Source: Aldehydirespirator sp028819505 (GTDB taxonomy: Bacteria > Actinomycetota > Acidimicrobiia > Acidimicrobiales > Aldehydirespiratoraceae). From it: a DNA stretch of 64,000 nt. Made by a program: the position numbers and the translations under genes. The stretch covers positions 2,976,001-3,040,000 of the forward strand of contig OZ242297.1 of the NCBI GenBank assembly GCA_965207755.1. Direction: 5' to 3'. The notes beneath the pieces are model-generated. The model was not told where the DNA came from, ran no database searches, and worked only from the letters and a program-made list of their open reading frames with translations. Shown here in pieces: positions 15,522 through 23,544 of the stretch. Numbering within the stretch: the stretch's first letter is position 1; every line of letters starts with the position of its first letter.

Positions 15522-18188
15522 ATGAGCCGACTCGCTGACGAGACGACCCGGGCCGCGGTCCCCGAAAAGCCCGCCCTGGAAGGACTCGAAGCCAAATGGG
15601 ACGCCGACTGGGAGGCGTCCCGGATCTACCGGTTCGACGAGACGCGGCCCAGGGCCGAGGTGTTCTCCATCGACACTCCGCCGCCCACCGTGAGCGGCTC
15701 GCTGCACGTGGGCCACGTGTTCAGCTACACCCACACCGACATCATCGCCCGCTACCGCCGCATGTCCGGCCAGGCCGTCTTCTACCCCATGGGCTGGGAC
15801 GACAACGGGCTGCCCACCGAGCGCCGGGTGCAGAACTACTACGGCGTGCGCTGCGACCCGTCGCTGCCCTACGACCCGGACCTCGCGGCGCCGCCCGACG
15901 CTGGCCGGCCCTCGGCGGTGGCCAAGCGACGGACCATCGCGGTGAGCAGGCCCAACTTCATCGAGCTGTGCGAGGAGCTGACCGCCTCCGACGAGCGAGC
16001 CTTCGAGGACCTGTTCAGGCGGATCGGGCTGTCGGTGGACTGGACCCGCACCTACGCCACCATCGACGCCCACTGCCGGCGGGTGTCGCAGCTCGCCTTC
16101 CTGGAGAACCTCGACCGGGGCGAGGCCTACCAGATCGAGGCGCCGTCGCTGTGGGACACGACCTTCCAGACGGCGGTGGCCCAGGCCGAGCTCGACGACC
16201 GGGAGGTGCCCGGCGCCTACCACAAGCTGCGCTTCGCCGGCACCGGCGGCGTTGACGACATCTGGATCGACACCACCCGGCCCGAACTGGTGCCGTCGTG
16301 CGTGGCGCTGGTGGCCCACCCCGACGACGGCCGCTACCGGCCGCGGTTCGGGTCGACGGTGCGCACCCCGGTGTTCGACGTGGAGGTGCCGGTGTTGGCC
16401 CACGAGCTCGCCGACCCCGACAAGGGCACCGGCATCGCCATGATCTGCACCTTCGGCGACACCGCCGACGTCACCTGGTGGCGCGAGCTCGACCTGCCGG
16501 TGCGCACCGTGATCGGGCGCGACGGGCGCCTCGCGGCCGAGCCGCCCGCGGCCGTCGAGTCGGCGGCGGGCCGGGCCGCCTACGCCCGCCTGGCCGGCAA
16601 GACCGCGGCCCAGGCGCGTGCCGAGATCGCAGACGTCTTCGCCGAGTCCGGCGACATCGACGGCGAGCCCCGCCCCATCACCCATCCGGTCAAGTTCTTC
16701 GAGAAGGGTGACAAGCCGCTGGAGATCGTGTCCAGCCGCCAGTGGTACATCCGCAACGGCGGGCGCGACGACGACCTGCGCCAGGCCCTCATCGACCGCG
16801 GCGTCCAGATGAACTGGGTGCCGGCGTACATGCGGGCCCGCTACGAGAGCTGGATCGCGGGACTCAACGGGGACTGGCTCATCAGCCGCCAGCGCTTCTT
16901 CGGCGTGCCCATCCCTCTGTGGTACCGCCTCGACGCCGACGGCTCGCCGTTGTGGGACGCCCCGATCCGGCCCGACCCCGGCACCCTGCCGGTCGACCCG
17001 TCGGCGGACTGCCCGCCCGGCTACGACGAGTCCCAGCGGGGCCGGCCCGGCGGCTTCGCGGGCGACCCCGACGTGATGGACACCTGGGCCACCTCGTCGC
17101 TCACGCCCCAGATCGCCACCGGCTGGCGCACCGACGAGGCCCTCTACGCGTCCACCTTCCCGATGGACATGCGTCCCCAGGCCCACGACATCATCCGCAC
17201 GTGGCTGTTCTCGACGGTGGTGCGGGCCCATTTCGACGCCGGCGCCGTGCCCTGGCACAACTGCGCGCTGTCGGGCTGGATTCTCGACCCCGACCGCAAG
17301 AAGATGTCCAAGTCGAGGGGCAACGTGCAGGTGCCCACCGACCTGCTGGAGCGCTACGGCGCCGACGCGGTCCGCTACTGGGCCGCCTGCGGGCGCCCCG
17401 GCACCGACACCGCCTTCGACGAGCAGCAGTTCCGCATCGGCCGCCGGCTGGCCGTCAAGCTGCTCAACGCCTCCAAGTTCGTGCTGCGCTTCGCGGAGCT
17501 GGACGACGTGGCGTCCGTCGAGGTGGAGCGGCGCGAGCAGGCCCTCGGGGCCGATCTGGACGCCGGTGCCGTGCCGGCCGGGGTGACCGGGCCGCTGGAC
17601 CGCTCGATGCTGCACCGGCTGGCCGGGTTGGTGGACGATGCCTCGCAGGCCCTGGACGCTTTCGACTACGCCCGGGCCCTGGAGCGCACCGAGTCCTTCT
17701 TCTGGGCCTTCACCGACGACCACATCGAACTCGTGAAGGCCCGCGCCTACGGCGAGCACGGGACCGCCGCGGCGGTCTCGGCCCGGCTGTCGCTGCGAGC
17801 CGCCTCGAGGGTGCTGCAGCAGCTGTTCGCCCCGTTCATGCCCTTCGTGGCCGAGGAGGTGTGGCGCTGGTGGCACCCCGCCTCCGTCCATGCGTCGGCG
17901 TGGCCCCAGTCCGGGCCGCTGCGGGCCGCTGCGGGCGGCGCGGGGGCGCTGCCCGGCGTCGTGGCCGCGGCGGTGCTGGGCGAGGTGCGCCGGGCCAAGT
18001 CGGAGGCCAAGCGGCCGCTGCGCACCGAGGTGCTGCGGGCCACGGTGACCGACACCGCCGAGCGGATCGCAATGTTGGCGACGGTCGCCGACGACGTCCG
18101 GGCCGCCGGTCGCATCAGCGAGTTGGTCACGTCCGAGGGCCCGGAACTGTCAGTGGCCTGCGATCTGGCCCCAGAGGCCGCCGCATAG
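15522..18188 (+). CDS. valS: valine--tRNA ligase
   Basis: Class I synthetase, 888 aa. The HIGH-type motif is in PPPTVSGSLHVGHVFSY, the CP1 editing domain spans about residues 200-370, WLFSTVVRAHF precedes KKMSKSRGN (KMSKS), and the anticodon-binding domain is around QLFAPFMPFVAEEVWRWW. It is of the archaeal/actinobacterial ValS type. A long antisense open frame over it is a GC artefact. Confidence 0.96.
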   Translation: MSRLADETTRAAVPEKPALEGLEAKWDADWEASRIYRFDETRPRAEVFSIDTPPPTVSGSLHVGHVFSYTHTDIIARYRRMSGQAVFYPMGWDDNGLPTERRVQNYYGVRCDPSLPYDPDLAAPPDAGRPSAVAKRRTIAVSRPNFIELCEELTASDERAFEDLFRRIGLSVDWTRTYATIDAHCRRVSQLAFLENLDRGEAYQIEAPSLWDTTFQTAVAQAELDDREVPGAYHKLRFAGTGGVDDIWIDTTRPELVPSCVALVAHPDDGRYRPRFGSTVRTPVFDVEVPVLAHELADPDKGTGIAMICTFGDTADVTWWRELDLPVRTVIGRDGRLAAEPPAAVESAAGRAAYARLAGKTAAQARAEIADVFAESGDIDGEPRPITHPVKFFEKGDKPLEIVSSRQWYIRNGGRDDDLRQALIDRGVQMNWVPAYMRARYESWIAGLNGDWLISRQRFFGVPIPLWYRLDADGSPLWDAPIRPDPGTLPVDPSADCPPGYDESQRGRPGGFAGDPDVMDTWATSSLTPQIATGWRTDEALYASTFPMDMRPQAHDIIRTWLFSTVVRAHFDAGAVPWHNCALSGWILDPDRKKMSKSRGNVQVPTDLLERYGADAVRYWAACGRPGTDTAFDEQQFRIGRRLAVKLLNASKFVLRFAELDDVASVEVERREQALGADLDAGAVPAGVTGPLDRSMLHRLAGLVDDASQALDAFDYARALERTESFFWAFTDDHIELVKARAYGEHGTAAAVSARLSLRAASRVLQQLFAPFMPFVAEEVWRWWHPASVHASAWPQSGPLRAAAGGAGALPGVVAAAVLGEVRRAKSEAKRPLRTEVLRATVTDTAERIAMLATVADDVRAAGRISELVTSEGPELSVACDLAPEAAA

Positions 18189-18200
18189 CTCCCCAATCTG

Positions 18201-18247
18201 GAATTGGCAGCAGAATGCACACATACCGTGCAAAACGCTGCCAATTC
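18201..18247. repeat. single palindromic repeat between convergent valS and amine oxidase genes
   Basis: 47 bp: arms GAATTGGCAGC / GCTGCCAATTC, inner stem TGCACA/CGTGCA with one mismatch. It occupies most of the 79-bp convergent gap and might act as a bidirectional terminator. Confidence 0.9.
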
Positions 18248-18267
18248 CCGAACGGGATGCCAGGACA

Positions 18268-19683
18268 CTAGCGCAGGAGGCCGTATATCTGGCGGGCGGC
18301 TCGGCGGCCCGACAGCAACGCGCCGTGCACGGTGGACGGGAACCGGCTGTGGGTGGCCTCGCCCGCGAAGAACAGACGCTCGCCCACCGGCCTCGACATC
18401 TCCCGGTAGGTCTCGAACTCCACCCCCACGGGCAGGTACGAGTACGAGCCCCGGGTCCACGGGTCCGAGCCCCAGCGGGTGCTGACGGCGTCGACCGGCT
18501 CGGGCATGTCGCCGAACATGGCCTTGAGAGCCTCGACCGCCCGTGACGTGATCTCGGCGTCGGAGTGCTGCTCGATCTCGGCCCCGAACGAGCCCGGGTT
18601 GAACATGGCCAGCACCGGCCGGCCCAGGTACGGGTACAGGTTGAGCGTCTCGGACCACTGGCCCGGCTGCTCGCCCGCATAGCCGATCCACTCGGTGTCG
18701 CGGTCCCAGAAGGGCTCGTCGAACAGCAGGACCGTCCGGTTGAGGATCCCCATGTCCAGGGCGGCGATCGCGTCCCCCATGGCCGCCGGCAGCGCCGGGT
18801 TGAAGGAGATCGCACCCGCCTTGAGCACGCCAAGGGGAACGGTGACCACCACCCGGTCGGCCTCGAAGCGGTCGCCCGACTCGGTGGTGACCACCACGGT
18901 GGGTCCGGAGTGGTCGATCCCCGCCACCGGGTGGTCAAGCCGGATGTCGCGGCCCTCGGCCAGCACGTCGACGATCTGGCTGTACCCGCCGGGAAACACG
19001 ACATCGCCGCCGCGCAGCGTGCTGGGCCCGTCGTAGCTCATGATGGACAGGTCGCTGATGTCGGCTCCGAACTCGTGGGAGAACATCGACGCCAGCGAGT
19101 GCAGCCACAGGCGCCGGTCGTCGTCGCTGAGGGCGTGGGCGGCGGCGAACCGCTCGAAGACGTCGGCGAGGGACGCTTCGGGCATCTCGTGGGCCAGGGC
19201 CATGTAGGCGCCCCACAACGCCGGGTCGACCGGCTCGGCCGGCAGGCCGTCGCGGTCGTAGAGGACCGCGTTGTCGTAGTCGGTCTCGGCCGTGGCGATG
19301 CCGTTGCTCTCGACGATGTCGGAGACCGGGTTGCCCCGGACCCCGTGGATCCATGTCGCGCCAAGCTCCACGGGAATGCCGTCGCCGATGCTGGAGGTCC
19401 AGATGCGCCCGCCGACCCGCTCACGGGCTTCCAGCAGCACGACGTTGTGGAACCCCCGGATCCGGAGTTCGTCGGCCGCAGCCAGCGCCGCGGCCCCGGC
19501 GCCGACGATGACGATCCGCTCGTCTGTCGCGGCCGGTGCGTCCTCGGGCAGGGAGTCCGCGGCCGGCACGTCGCCGCCGCGGTCCCCGTCGTCGCCGTCG
19601 CCGCAGGCCGCCAGCAGGGGCGCAGCCGCAGCCAGCCCGACGGCGCCGAGCCCGCCCTTGACGAACCTCCGGCGATCCAGCAC
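18268..19683 (-). CDS. Tat-exported flavin amine oxidase, probable lipoprotein
   Basis: FAD-dependent oxidase of the monoamine/polyamine oxidase family, 471 aa. The N-terminus LDRRRFVKGGLGAVGLAAAA is a twin-arginine signal, directly followed by a lipobox (LLAACG), so it is probably anchored outside the membrane. Then come the ADP-binding motif IVIVGAGAAALAAADEL, EARERVGGRIWT, and the C-terminal flavin signature FFAGEATHSRFPSTVHGALLSG. The GTG at 19683 is preferred because the longer ATG at 19785 would begin inside flanking repeat sequence. The amine substrate is unknown. Confidence 0.85.
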   Translation of the reverse strand: MLDRRRFVKGGLGAVGLAAAAPLLAACGDGDDGDRGGDVPAADSLPEDAPAATDERIVIVGAGAAALAAADELRIRGFHNVVLLEARERVGGRIWTSSIGDGIPVELGATWIHGVRGNPVSDIVESNGIATAETDYDNAVLYDRDGLPAEPVDPALWGAYMALAHEMPEASLADVFERFAAAHALSDDDRRLWLHSLASMFSHEFGADISDLSIMSYDGPSTLRGGDVVFPGGYSQIVDVLAEGRDIRLDHPVAGIDHSGPTVVVTTESGDRFEADRVVVTVPLGVLKAGAISFNPALPAAMGDAIAALDMGILNRTVLLFDEPFWDRDTEWIGYAGEQPGQWSETLNLYPYLGRPVLAMFNPGSFGAEIEQHSDAEITSRAVEALKAMFGDMPEPVDAVSTRWGSDPWTRGSYSYLPVGVEFETYREMSRPVGERLFFAGEATHSRFPSTVHGALLSGRRAARQIYGLLR

Positions 19684-19721
19684 AGCAGCGGTCGCACCGG
19701 TCTCACCGGTCTCCTCTGGGG

Positions 19722-19768
19722 GATTGGCAGCGGTCAGCGCCCATTCGGGAGCCCTGCGCTGCCAAATC
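19722..19768. repeat. palindromic repeat, CCC/GGG inner-stem variant
   Basis: Arms GATTGGCAGC / GCTGCCAAATC; the inner part GCGCCCATTCGGGAGC replaces the usual TGCACG/CGTGCA stem. Confidence 0.75.
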
Positions 19769-19802
19769 GGCCGACTCGCTCGCAAACCACGCCCTCCCTG
19801 GG

Positions 19803-19849
19803 GAATTGGCAGCAGAATGCACGCTACCCGTGCATAGCGCTGCCAATTC
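19803..19849. repeat. palindromic repeat
   Basis: Canonical 47-bp copy, inner stem TGCACG/CGTGCA, loop CTACC. It lies 12 nt beyond the histidine kinase stop. Confidence 0.9.
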
Positions 19850-19861
19850 GGGTGACTCGTC

Positions 19862-21256
19862 CTAGTCGTCTATCTCGGGGATCTGCAGCGAGAAGGCTGC
19901 GCCTCCCAGCGGCGACTCCCCCACGGTCGCCGTTCCGCCGTGAGCCTCGGCCACCTGGCGCACGATGGCCAGCCCGAGGCCCGACCCGGGTTGGTCGCGG
20001 TCGGCTTCCAGGCGGTGGAACCGCTCGAAGATGCGCTCGCGGTCGGTCTCGGCCACGCCCGGTCCGGCATCATGCACGGTCACCGAGCCGCCGTCCACCA
20101 CCACCTCGACCGGCCCGCCGGTGCTGAACTTCACTGCGTTGTCCACCAGGTTGCGCACCGCGCGGGCCAATGCCTCCGGGCGGCCCTCCACCGGCACTCC
20201 CCGCCGTACCCGCACCACGATCTCGCGCCCGCTGCGGCGCCGGGCCCGCTCCACCACCGGCTCGACCACCCCGGCCATATCGATCAGCTGGAGTTCCTCG
20301 TCGGTCCGGACATCGGCGGCCAGGTCGACCAGTTCGGTCACCAAGTCCGTCAACTCGCCGAGCTCGGCATCCACGTCGTCGATGACGGCGGCCCGCTCCC
20401 CGGGCGCCAGCTCGTCGGAGCGCCGCAGCAGGTCGACGTTGGTCCGCAGGCTGGTGAGCGGGGTGCGCAGCTCGTGGCCGGCGTCCATCACCAGGCGGTG
20501 CTGCTGGCGGCGGCTGGCGGACAGGGCCGCCAGCATGGTCCGGAAGCTGCGGGCCAGGCGCCCCACCTCGCCGGCCTCCGAGCTCTCCACCGGCAGGTCG
20601 ACGTCGCCCGTCTCAGCGATCTTCTCGGCCGTGTCCGTCAGCCTGACGATGGGACGCACCGCCCTCCCGGCCAGGAACCAGGCCCCGGCCGCGGCGACCG
20701 TTACCGCCAGCAGACCGAACAGCAGCACCTGGCGGCGGAGATCCTCCACCGCGTTCTCCACCTCGTCGAGCGGGCGGGCCACCTGGACGAACACGCCGTC
20801 CGCGGCTCGCACGGTCATGAGCCGCAGGCTCATCCCGTGCGCCTTCACCGTGTCCACCACCGGCCCCCGCCGCCGGGCCCGCTCCAGGCGCTCGGTGTCG
20901 GGCACGGTTCCGATGTCATCGTCGAGGGCGACGATGACCTGGCCCCTGATCACGCCGTCGGCACCGGGGTCCAGGTCGGTCAAGACGACTCGGGCATAGG
21001 CGTCCAGCGACACCAGCGAGCCCAGCGGATCGGCCCGCAGCAGCGACCCGATCCCCGTCGGGCGCCGGGCCAGGCTGCCGGCCCAGAAGTCGCCGCGGGG
21101 CTGGGCGAACACCAGGGCCGCCCGCTGCAGCAGGTCCTGGTCCACTTCCTCGGTCAGCTCCGCCCTGGCCGAGCGCACCGCGGTCCAGCCCACCGCGGCC
21201 ACCACCACGGTGACCACCGCGGCCACCAGCAGCGCGACCCGGACCCGGAGCGTCAC
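19862..21256 (-). CDS. two-component sensor histidine kinase
   Basis: 464-aa membrane kinase. TM1 is at the extreme N-terminus (VALLVAAVVTVVVAAVGW), followed by an extracytoplasmic sensor of about 140 residues, TM2 (LLFGLLAVTVAAAGAWFL), HAMP (AVRPIVRLTDTAEKI), HisKA with phospho-acceptor His in MDAGHELRTPLTSLR, and HATPase with NLVDNAVKF, HDAGPGV and GSGLGLAIV. GTG 21256 is chosen as start; a TTG at 21277 is possible. It is downstream of its likely partner regulator but separated from it by a 73-bp-period repeat array. Confidence 0.9.
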   Translation of the reverse strand: MTLRVRVALLVAAVVTVVVAAVGWTAVRSARAELTEEVDQDLLQRAALVFAQPRGDFWAGSLARRPTGIGSLLRADPLGSLVSLDAYARVVLTDLDPGADGVIRGQVIVALDDDIGTVPDTERLERARRRGPVVDTVKAHGMSLRLMTVRAADGVFVQVARPLDEVENAVEDLRRQVLLFGLLAVTVAAAGAWFLAGRAVRPIVRLTDTAEKIAETGDVDLPVESSEAGEVGRLARSFRTMLAALSASRRQQHRLVMDAGHELRTPLTSLRTNVDLLRRSDELAPGERAAVIDDVDAELGELTDLVTELVDLAADVRTDEELQLIDMAGVVEPVVERARRRSGREIVVRVRRGVPVEGRPEALARAVRNLVDNAVKFSTGGPVEVVVDGGSVTVHDAGPGVAETDRERIFERFHRLEADRDQPGSGLGLAIVRQVAEAHGGTATVGESPLGGAAFSLQIPEIDD

Positions 21257-21303
21257 CGGTCGATCCTGCGCCGGCAAGCGGCGCGGCCTCGCGACGCGGC
21301 GTC

Positions 21304-21360
21304 GGCGCTCCCGCTCCCGTCAGCTTCGCTCACGGACCGCTCCGGCCGTGTGTCGCCACA
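21304..21360 (-). repeat. dispersed repeat B, diverged copy
   Basis: CGCTCCCGCTCCCGTCAGCT, then TCGCTCACGGACCGCTCCGG. It resembles the copies near 13556 and 42819 and directly precedes the 73-bp array. Confidence 0.5.
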
Positions 21361-21596
21361 AAGACTGCACCCGGCCGGGACCAAGCCGAGCCGCAGCCGA
21401 CGCTGACCACCGCTCCAGCCGAGTGTCGCCACAAAAACTGCACCCGGCCGGGACCAGACCGAGCCGCAGCCGACGCTCACCACCGCTCCAGCCGAGTGTC
21501 GCCACAAAAACTGCACCCAGCCGGGACCAAGCCGAGCCGCAGCCGACGCTGACCACCGCTCCAGCCGAGTGTCGCCACAAAGACTGCACCGGCTCG
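21345..21596. repeat. 73-bp tandem array between response regulator and kinase
   Basis: CTGCACC recurs with starts of the following block at 21368, 21441, 21514 and 21587 (73 bp each). The unit contains GTGTCGCCACAAA and CCGAGCCGCAGCCGACGCT. Together with repeat B it fills the 437-bp gap; no gene is credible here. Confidence 0.92.
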
Positions 21597-21693
21597 AAGC
21601 CCGCTGACGATGCCGTGTGCGCGGCACGCACAGCGATGCCATCAGGCAGGCGGACCACTGGCCGCGACCTCGCTCGGCGCCTCGTCGGGACCG

Positions 21694-22482
21694 TCACGAA
21701 TCGCTCCCTGATCCGTTCGGCCTCCGGTCGATCCTGGCTACGTAGCCGGCGCCGCGCACGGTGTGGACGATCCTGGACGCGCCGCCGGCCTCGGTCTTGC
21801 GACGCAGGTACCCGACGTACACGTCGAGGGTCTTGGACCCGGTGTCCAGCGCGCCCTCCCAGACGTGCTCGTAGATGTCGAACCGGCTCAGGACGACGCC
21901 GGCGTTGCGCACCAGTAGCTCCAGCAGGTCGAACTCCTTCGCCGACAGATTGATGGGCCGTCCGGCGCGCGTTGCCAGGCGGCCCTCGACGTCGATCTCG
22001 AGATCGCCGAGGCGCAGCACGCTGTCGCGGCCCGCTGGGCCCGCGCCCGCGCTCCGGCCTCGCGGCCCGGCACGCTCGCCCCCGTCGGCAGCGGCCCTCA
22101 ACCGGGCCCGCACGCGGGCCAGGAGCTCCTCGACGGCGAAGGGCTTGACGAGGTAGTCGTCGGCGCCGGCGTCGAGCCCGGCCACCCGGTCGTCCACCTC
22201 GTGGCGAGCGGTGAGCATGAGGATCTGGGTGTCGCGGCCCTTCTGCCGCAGCATCCGGCACACGCTGAGCCCGTCGGCGTTCGGCATCGACACGTCCAGC
22301 ACCAGCAGGTCGGGCCGGTGCGCGTCGTGGGCGGCCAGCGCCGCGGCGCCGTCGGGCACGGTCACCACCTCGTAGCCCTCCAGCCGCAGGCACCGGTCGA
22401 GCGAGTCCCGCACCCGGCGATCGTCCTCTGCGATCAGGATGGTGGCCGCCGGCCGTCCCCCTTCTGCGGACTGCACTGTCAC
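21694..22482 (-). CDS. OmpR/PhoB-family response regulator
   Basis: 262 aa. Receiver domain with acidic pair EDD, phospho-acceptor Asp in LLVLDVSMP, Thr in LMLTARHE, and Lys in YLVKPFAVEEL; then a Gly/Ala-rich linker and a winged-helix DNA-binding domain (LSAKEFDLLELLVRNAG to VHTVRGAGYVAR). GTG 22482 is used; TTG 22497 and GTG 22476 are alternatives. Probable partner of the kinase at 19862. Divergent from surE. Confidence 0.9.
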   Translation of the reverse strand: MTVQSAEGGRPAATILIAEDDRRVRDSLDRCLRLEGYEVVTVPDGAAALAAHDAHRPDLLVLDVSMPNADGLSVCRMLRQKGRDTQILMLTARHEVDDRVAGLDAGADDYLVKPFAVEELLARVRARLRAAADGGERAGPRGRSAGAGPAGRDSVLRLGDLEIDVEGRLATRAGRPINLSAKEFDLLELLVRNAGVVLSRFDIYEHVWEGALDTGSKTLDVYVGYLRRKTEAGGASRIVHTVRGAGYVARIDRRPNGSGSDS

Positions 22483-22553
22483 ATTGTGGCCCCGCAAAGT
22501 GAACTTCAGGTTAGAGCTTCGACCGGCGCAGCCTCGAGGTGAACCTTCACGGC

Positions 22554-22559
22554 TAGGGT
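22554..22559 (+). promoter_or_regulatory. -10 box of surE, leaderless
   Basis: TAGGGT, 6 nt before the GTG at 22566. Confidence 0.5.
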
Positions 22560-22565
22560 CGGTCG

Positions 22566-23390
22566 GTGCGCATTCTTGTCACCAACGACGACGGCATCGA
22601 CTCGATCGGGCTGCATGTGCTGGCCCGGGCCATGGCCGAGATCGGCGAGGTCGTCGTGGTGGCGCCCGACAAGGAGTACTCGGGCTACGGCGCAGCCTTC
22701 GGGCCCCTGCACCTGATCAAGCCCGAGGTCCACCGCGCCCGGATGGACGGCTTGGACGACGCGTGGTCGGTGACGGGGCCTCCGGCGCTGTGCGTGATGT
22801 TCGGCCGCCTGAACCTGTTCGACCACTACGACCTCGTGGTGGCCGGCATCAACCCCGGCGCCAATGTGGGCCGCTCGGTCTACCACTCCGGCACGGTCGG
22901 GGCCTGCCTCACGGCCCGCAACGGCGGCGTGAGCGGCGTGGCCGTCAGCCAGACGGTCGAGTCGTTCGGGGTGGAGGGCCAAGGCTGGGAGGAGATGCTC
23001 GCCGACCAGCACTGGGAGACCGCCGCGACCGTGGCCGCCGCCGCGGTGGAGGGCCTGGCCGCCGCGCTGCCGCCGGAGCCGGTAGTGCTCAACATCAACG
23101 TTCCCGACCGGGAACTGAACGAAATCAAGGGCTGGAAGCGCACCGAGGTCGGCATCGAGCCGCCCCGCTCGATGGCGACCGCACACCTCGAGCCCCGGCC
23201 CGGTCACACCGACGCCTACCGGGTGAGGATGGACTGGGGCGACGCCATCGAACTGCCCGAACACACCGACGGCGGCGCGGTGATGGCCGGATGGGTGTCG
23301 GTGGGATGGCTGGGTCGCCTGGAGTCGGTCGAACCGGGCTTCGCCGCGGTCGCCGAGGCCGAGACCCGCCTCGACGAGCTGCTGGGCTGA
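22566..23390 (+). CDS. surE: 5'/3'-nucleotidase SurE
   Basis: Metal-dependent nucleoside monophosphatase, 274 aa. The N-terminal ILVTNDDGIDSIGLHVLA carries the metal-binding Asp pair; further motifs are GINPGANVGRSVYHSGTVGAC, LNINVPD and the end of the SurE fold. GTG start, supported by the -10 box. The last codons and stop lie in a 35-bp segment repeated 71 bp further on. Confidence 0.92.
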   Translation: MRILVTNDDGIDSIGLHVLARAMAEIGEVVVVAPDKEYSGYGAAFGPLHLIKPEVHRARMDGLDDAWSVTGPPALCVMFGRLNLFDHYDLVVAGINPGANVGRSVYHSGTVGACLTARNGGVSGVAVSQTVESFGVEGQGWEEMLADQHWETAATVAAAAVEGLAAALPPEPVVLNINVPDRELNEIKGWKRTEVGIEPPRSMATAHLEPRPGHTDAYRVRMDWGDAIELPEHTDGGAVMAGWVSVGWLGRLESVEPGFAAVAEAETRLDELLG

Positions 23391-23489
23391 ACCCGCCGAC
23401 CGGCTGGGCTTCGTCCGCGTCCCCCACCAGTACGGAGTACATGCCCACGGGGCTGGGCTGAACCCGCCGACCGGCTGGGCTTCGTCCGG
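23384..23489. repeat. 71-bp duplication covering the surE stop codon
   Basis: A 35-bp block (GGGCTGAACCCGCCGACCGG and following) occurs at 23384 and again at 23455. The first copy contains the surE TGA. Confidence 0.9.
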
Positions 23490-23532
23490 CTCGGCCGGTT
23501 CGAGCCCCGGAGGCCGGTCCGGCCCGCCGCCG

Positions 23533-23538
23533 TAGCGT
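23533..23538 (+). promoter_or_regulatory. -10 box of the ABC-F gene, leaderless
   Basis: TAGCGT, 6 nt before the GTG at 23545. Confidence 0.5.
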
Positions 23539-23544
23539 TGGACG

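Noticed and set aside
15345..17891. 848-codon open frame on the minus strand opposite valS
   Set aside because: Its His/Gly/Arg-rich composition is typical of antisense frames in GC-rich genes, and valS on the other strand is unambiguous.
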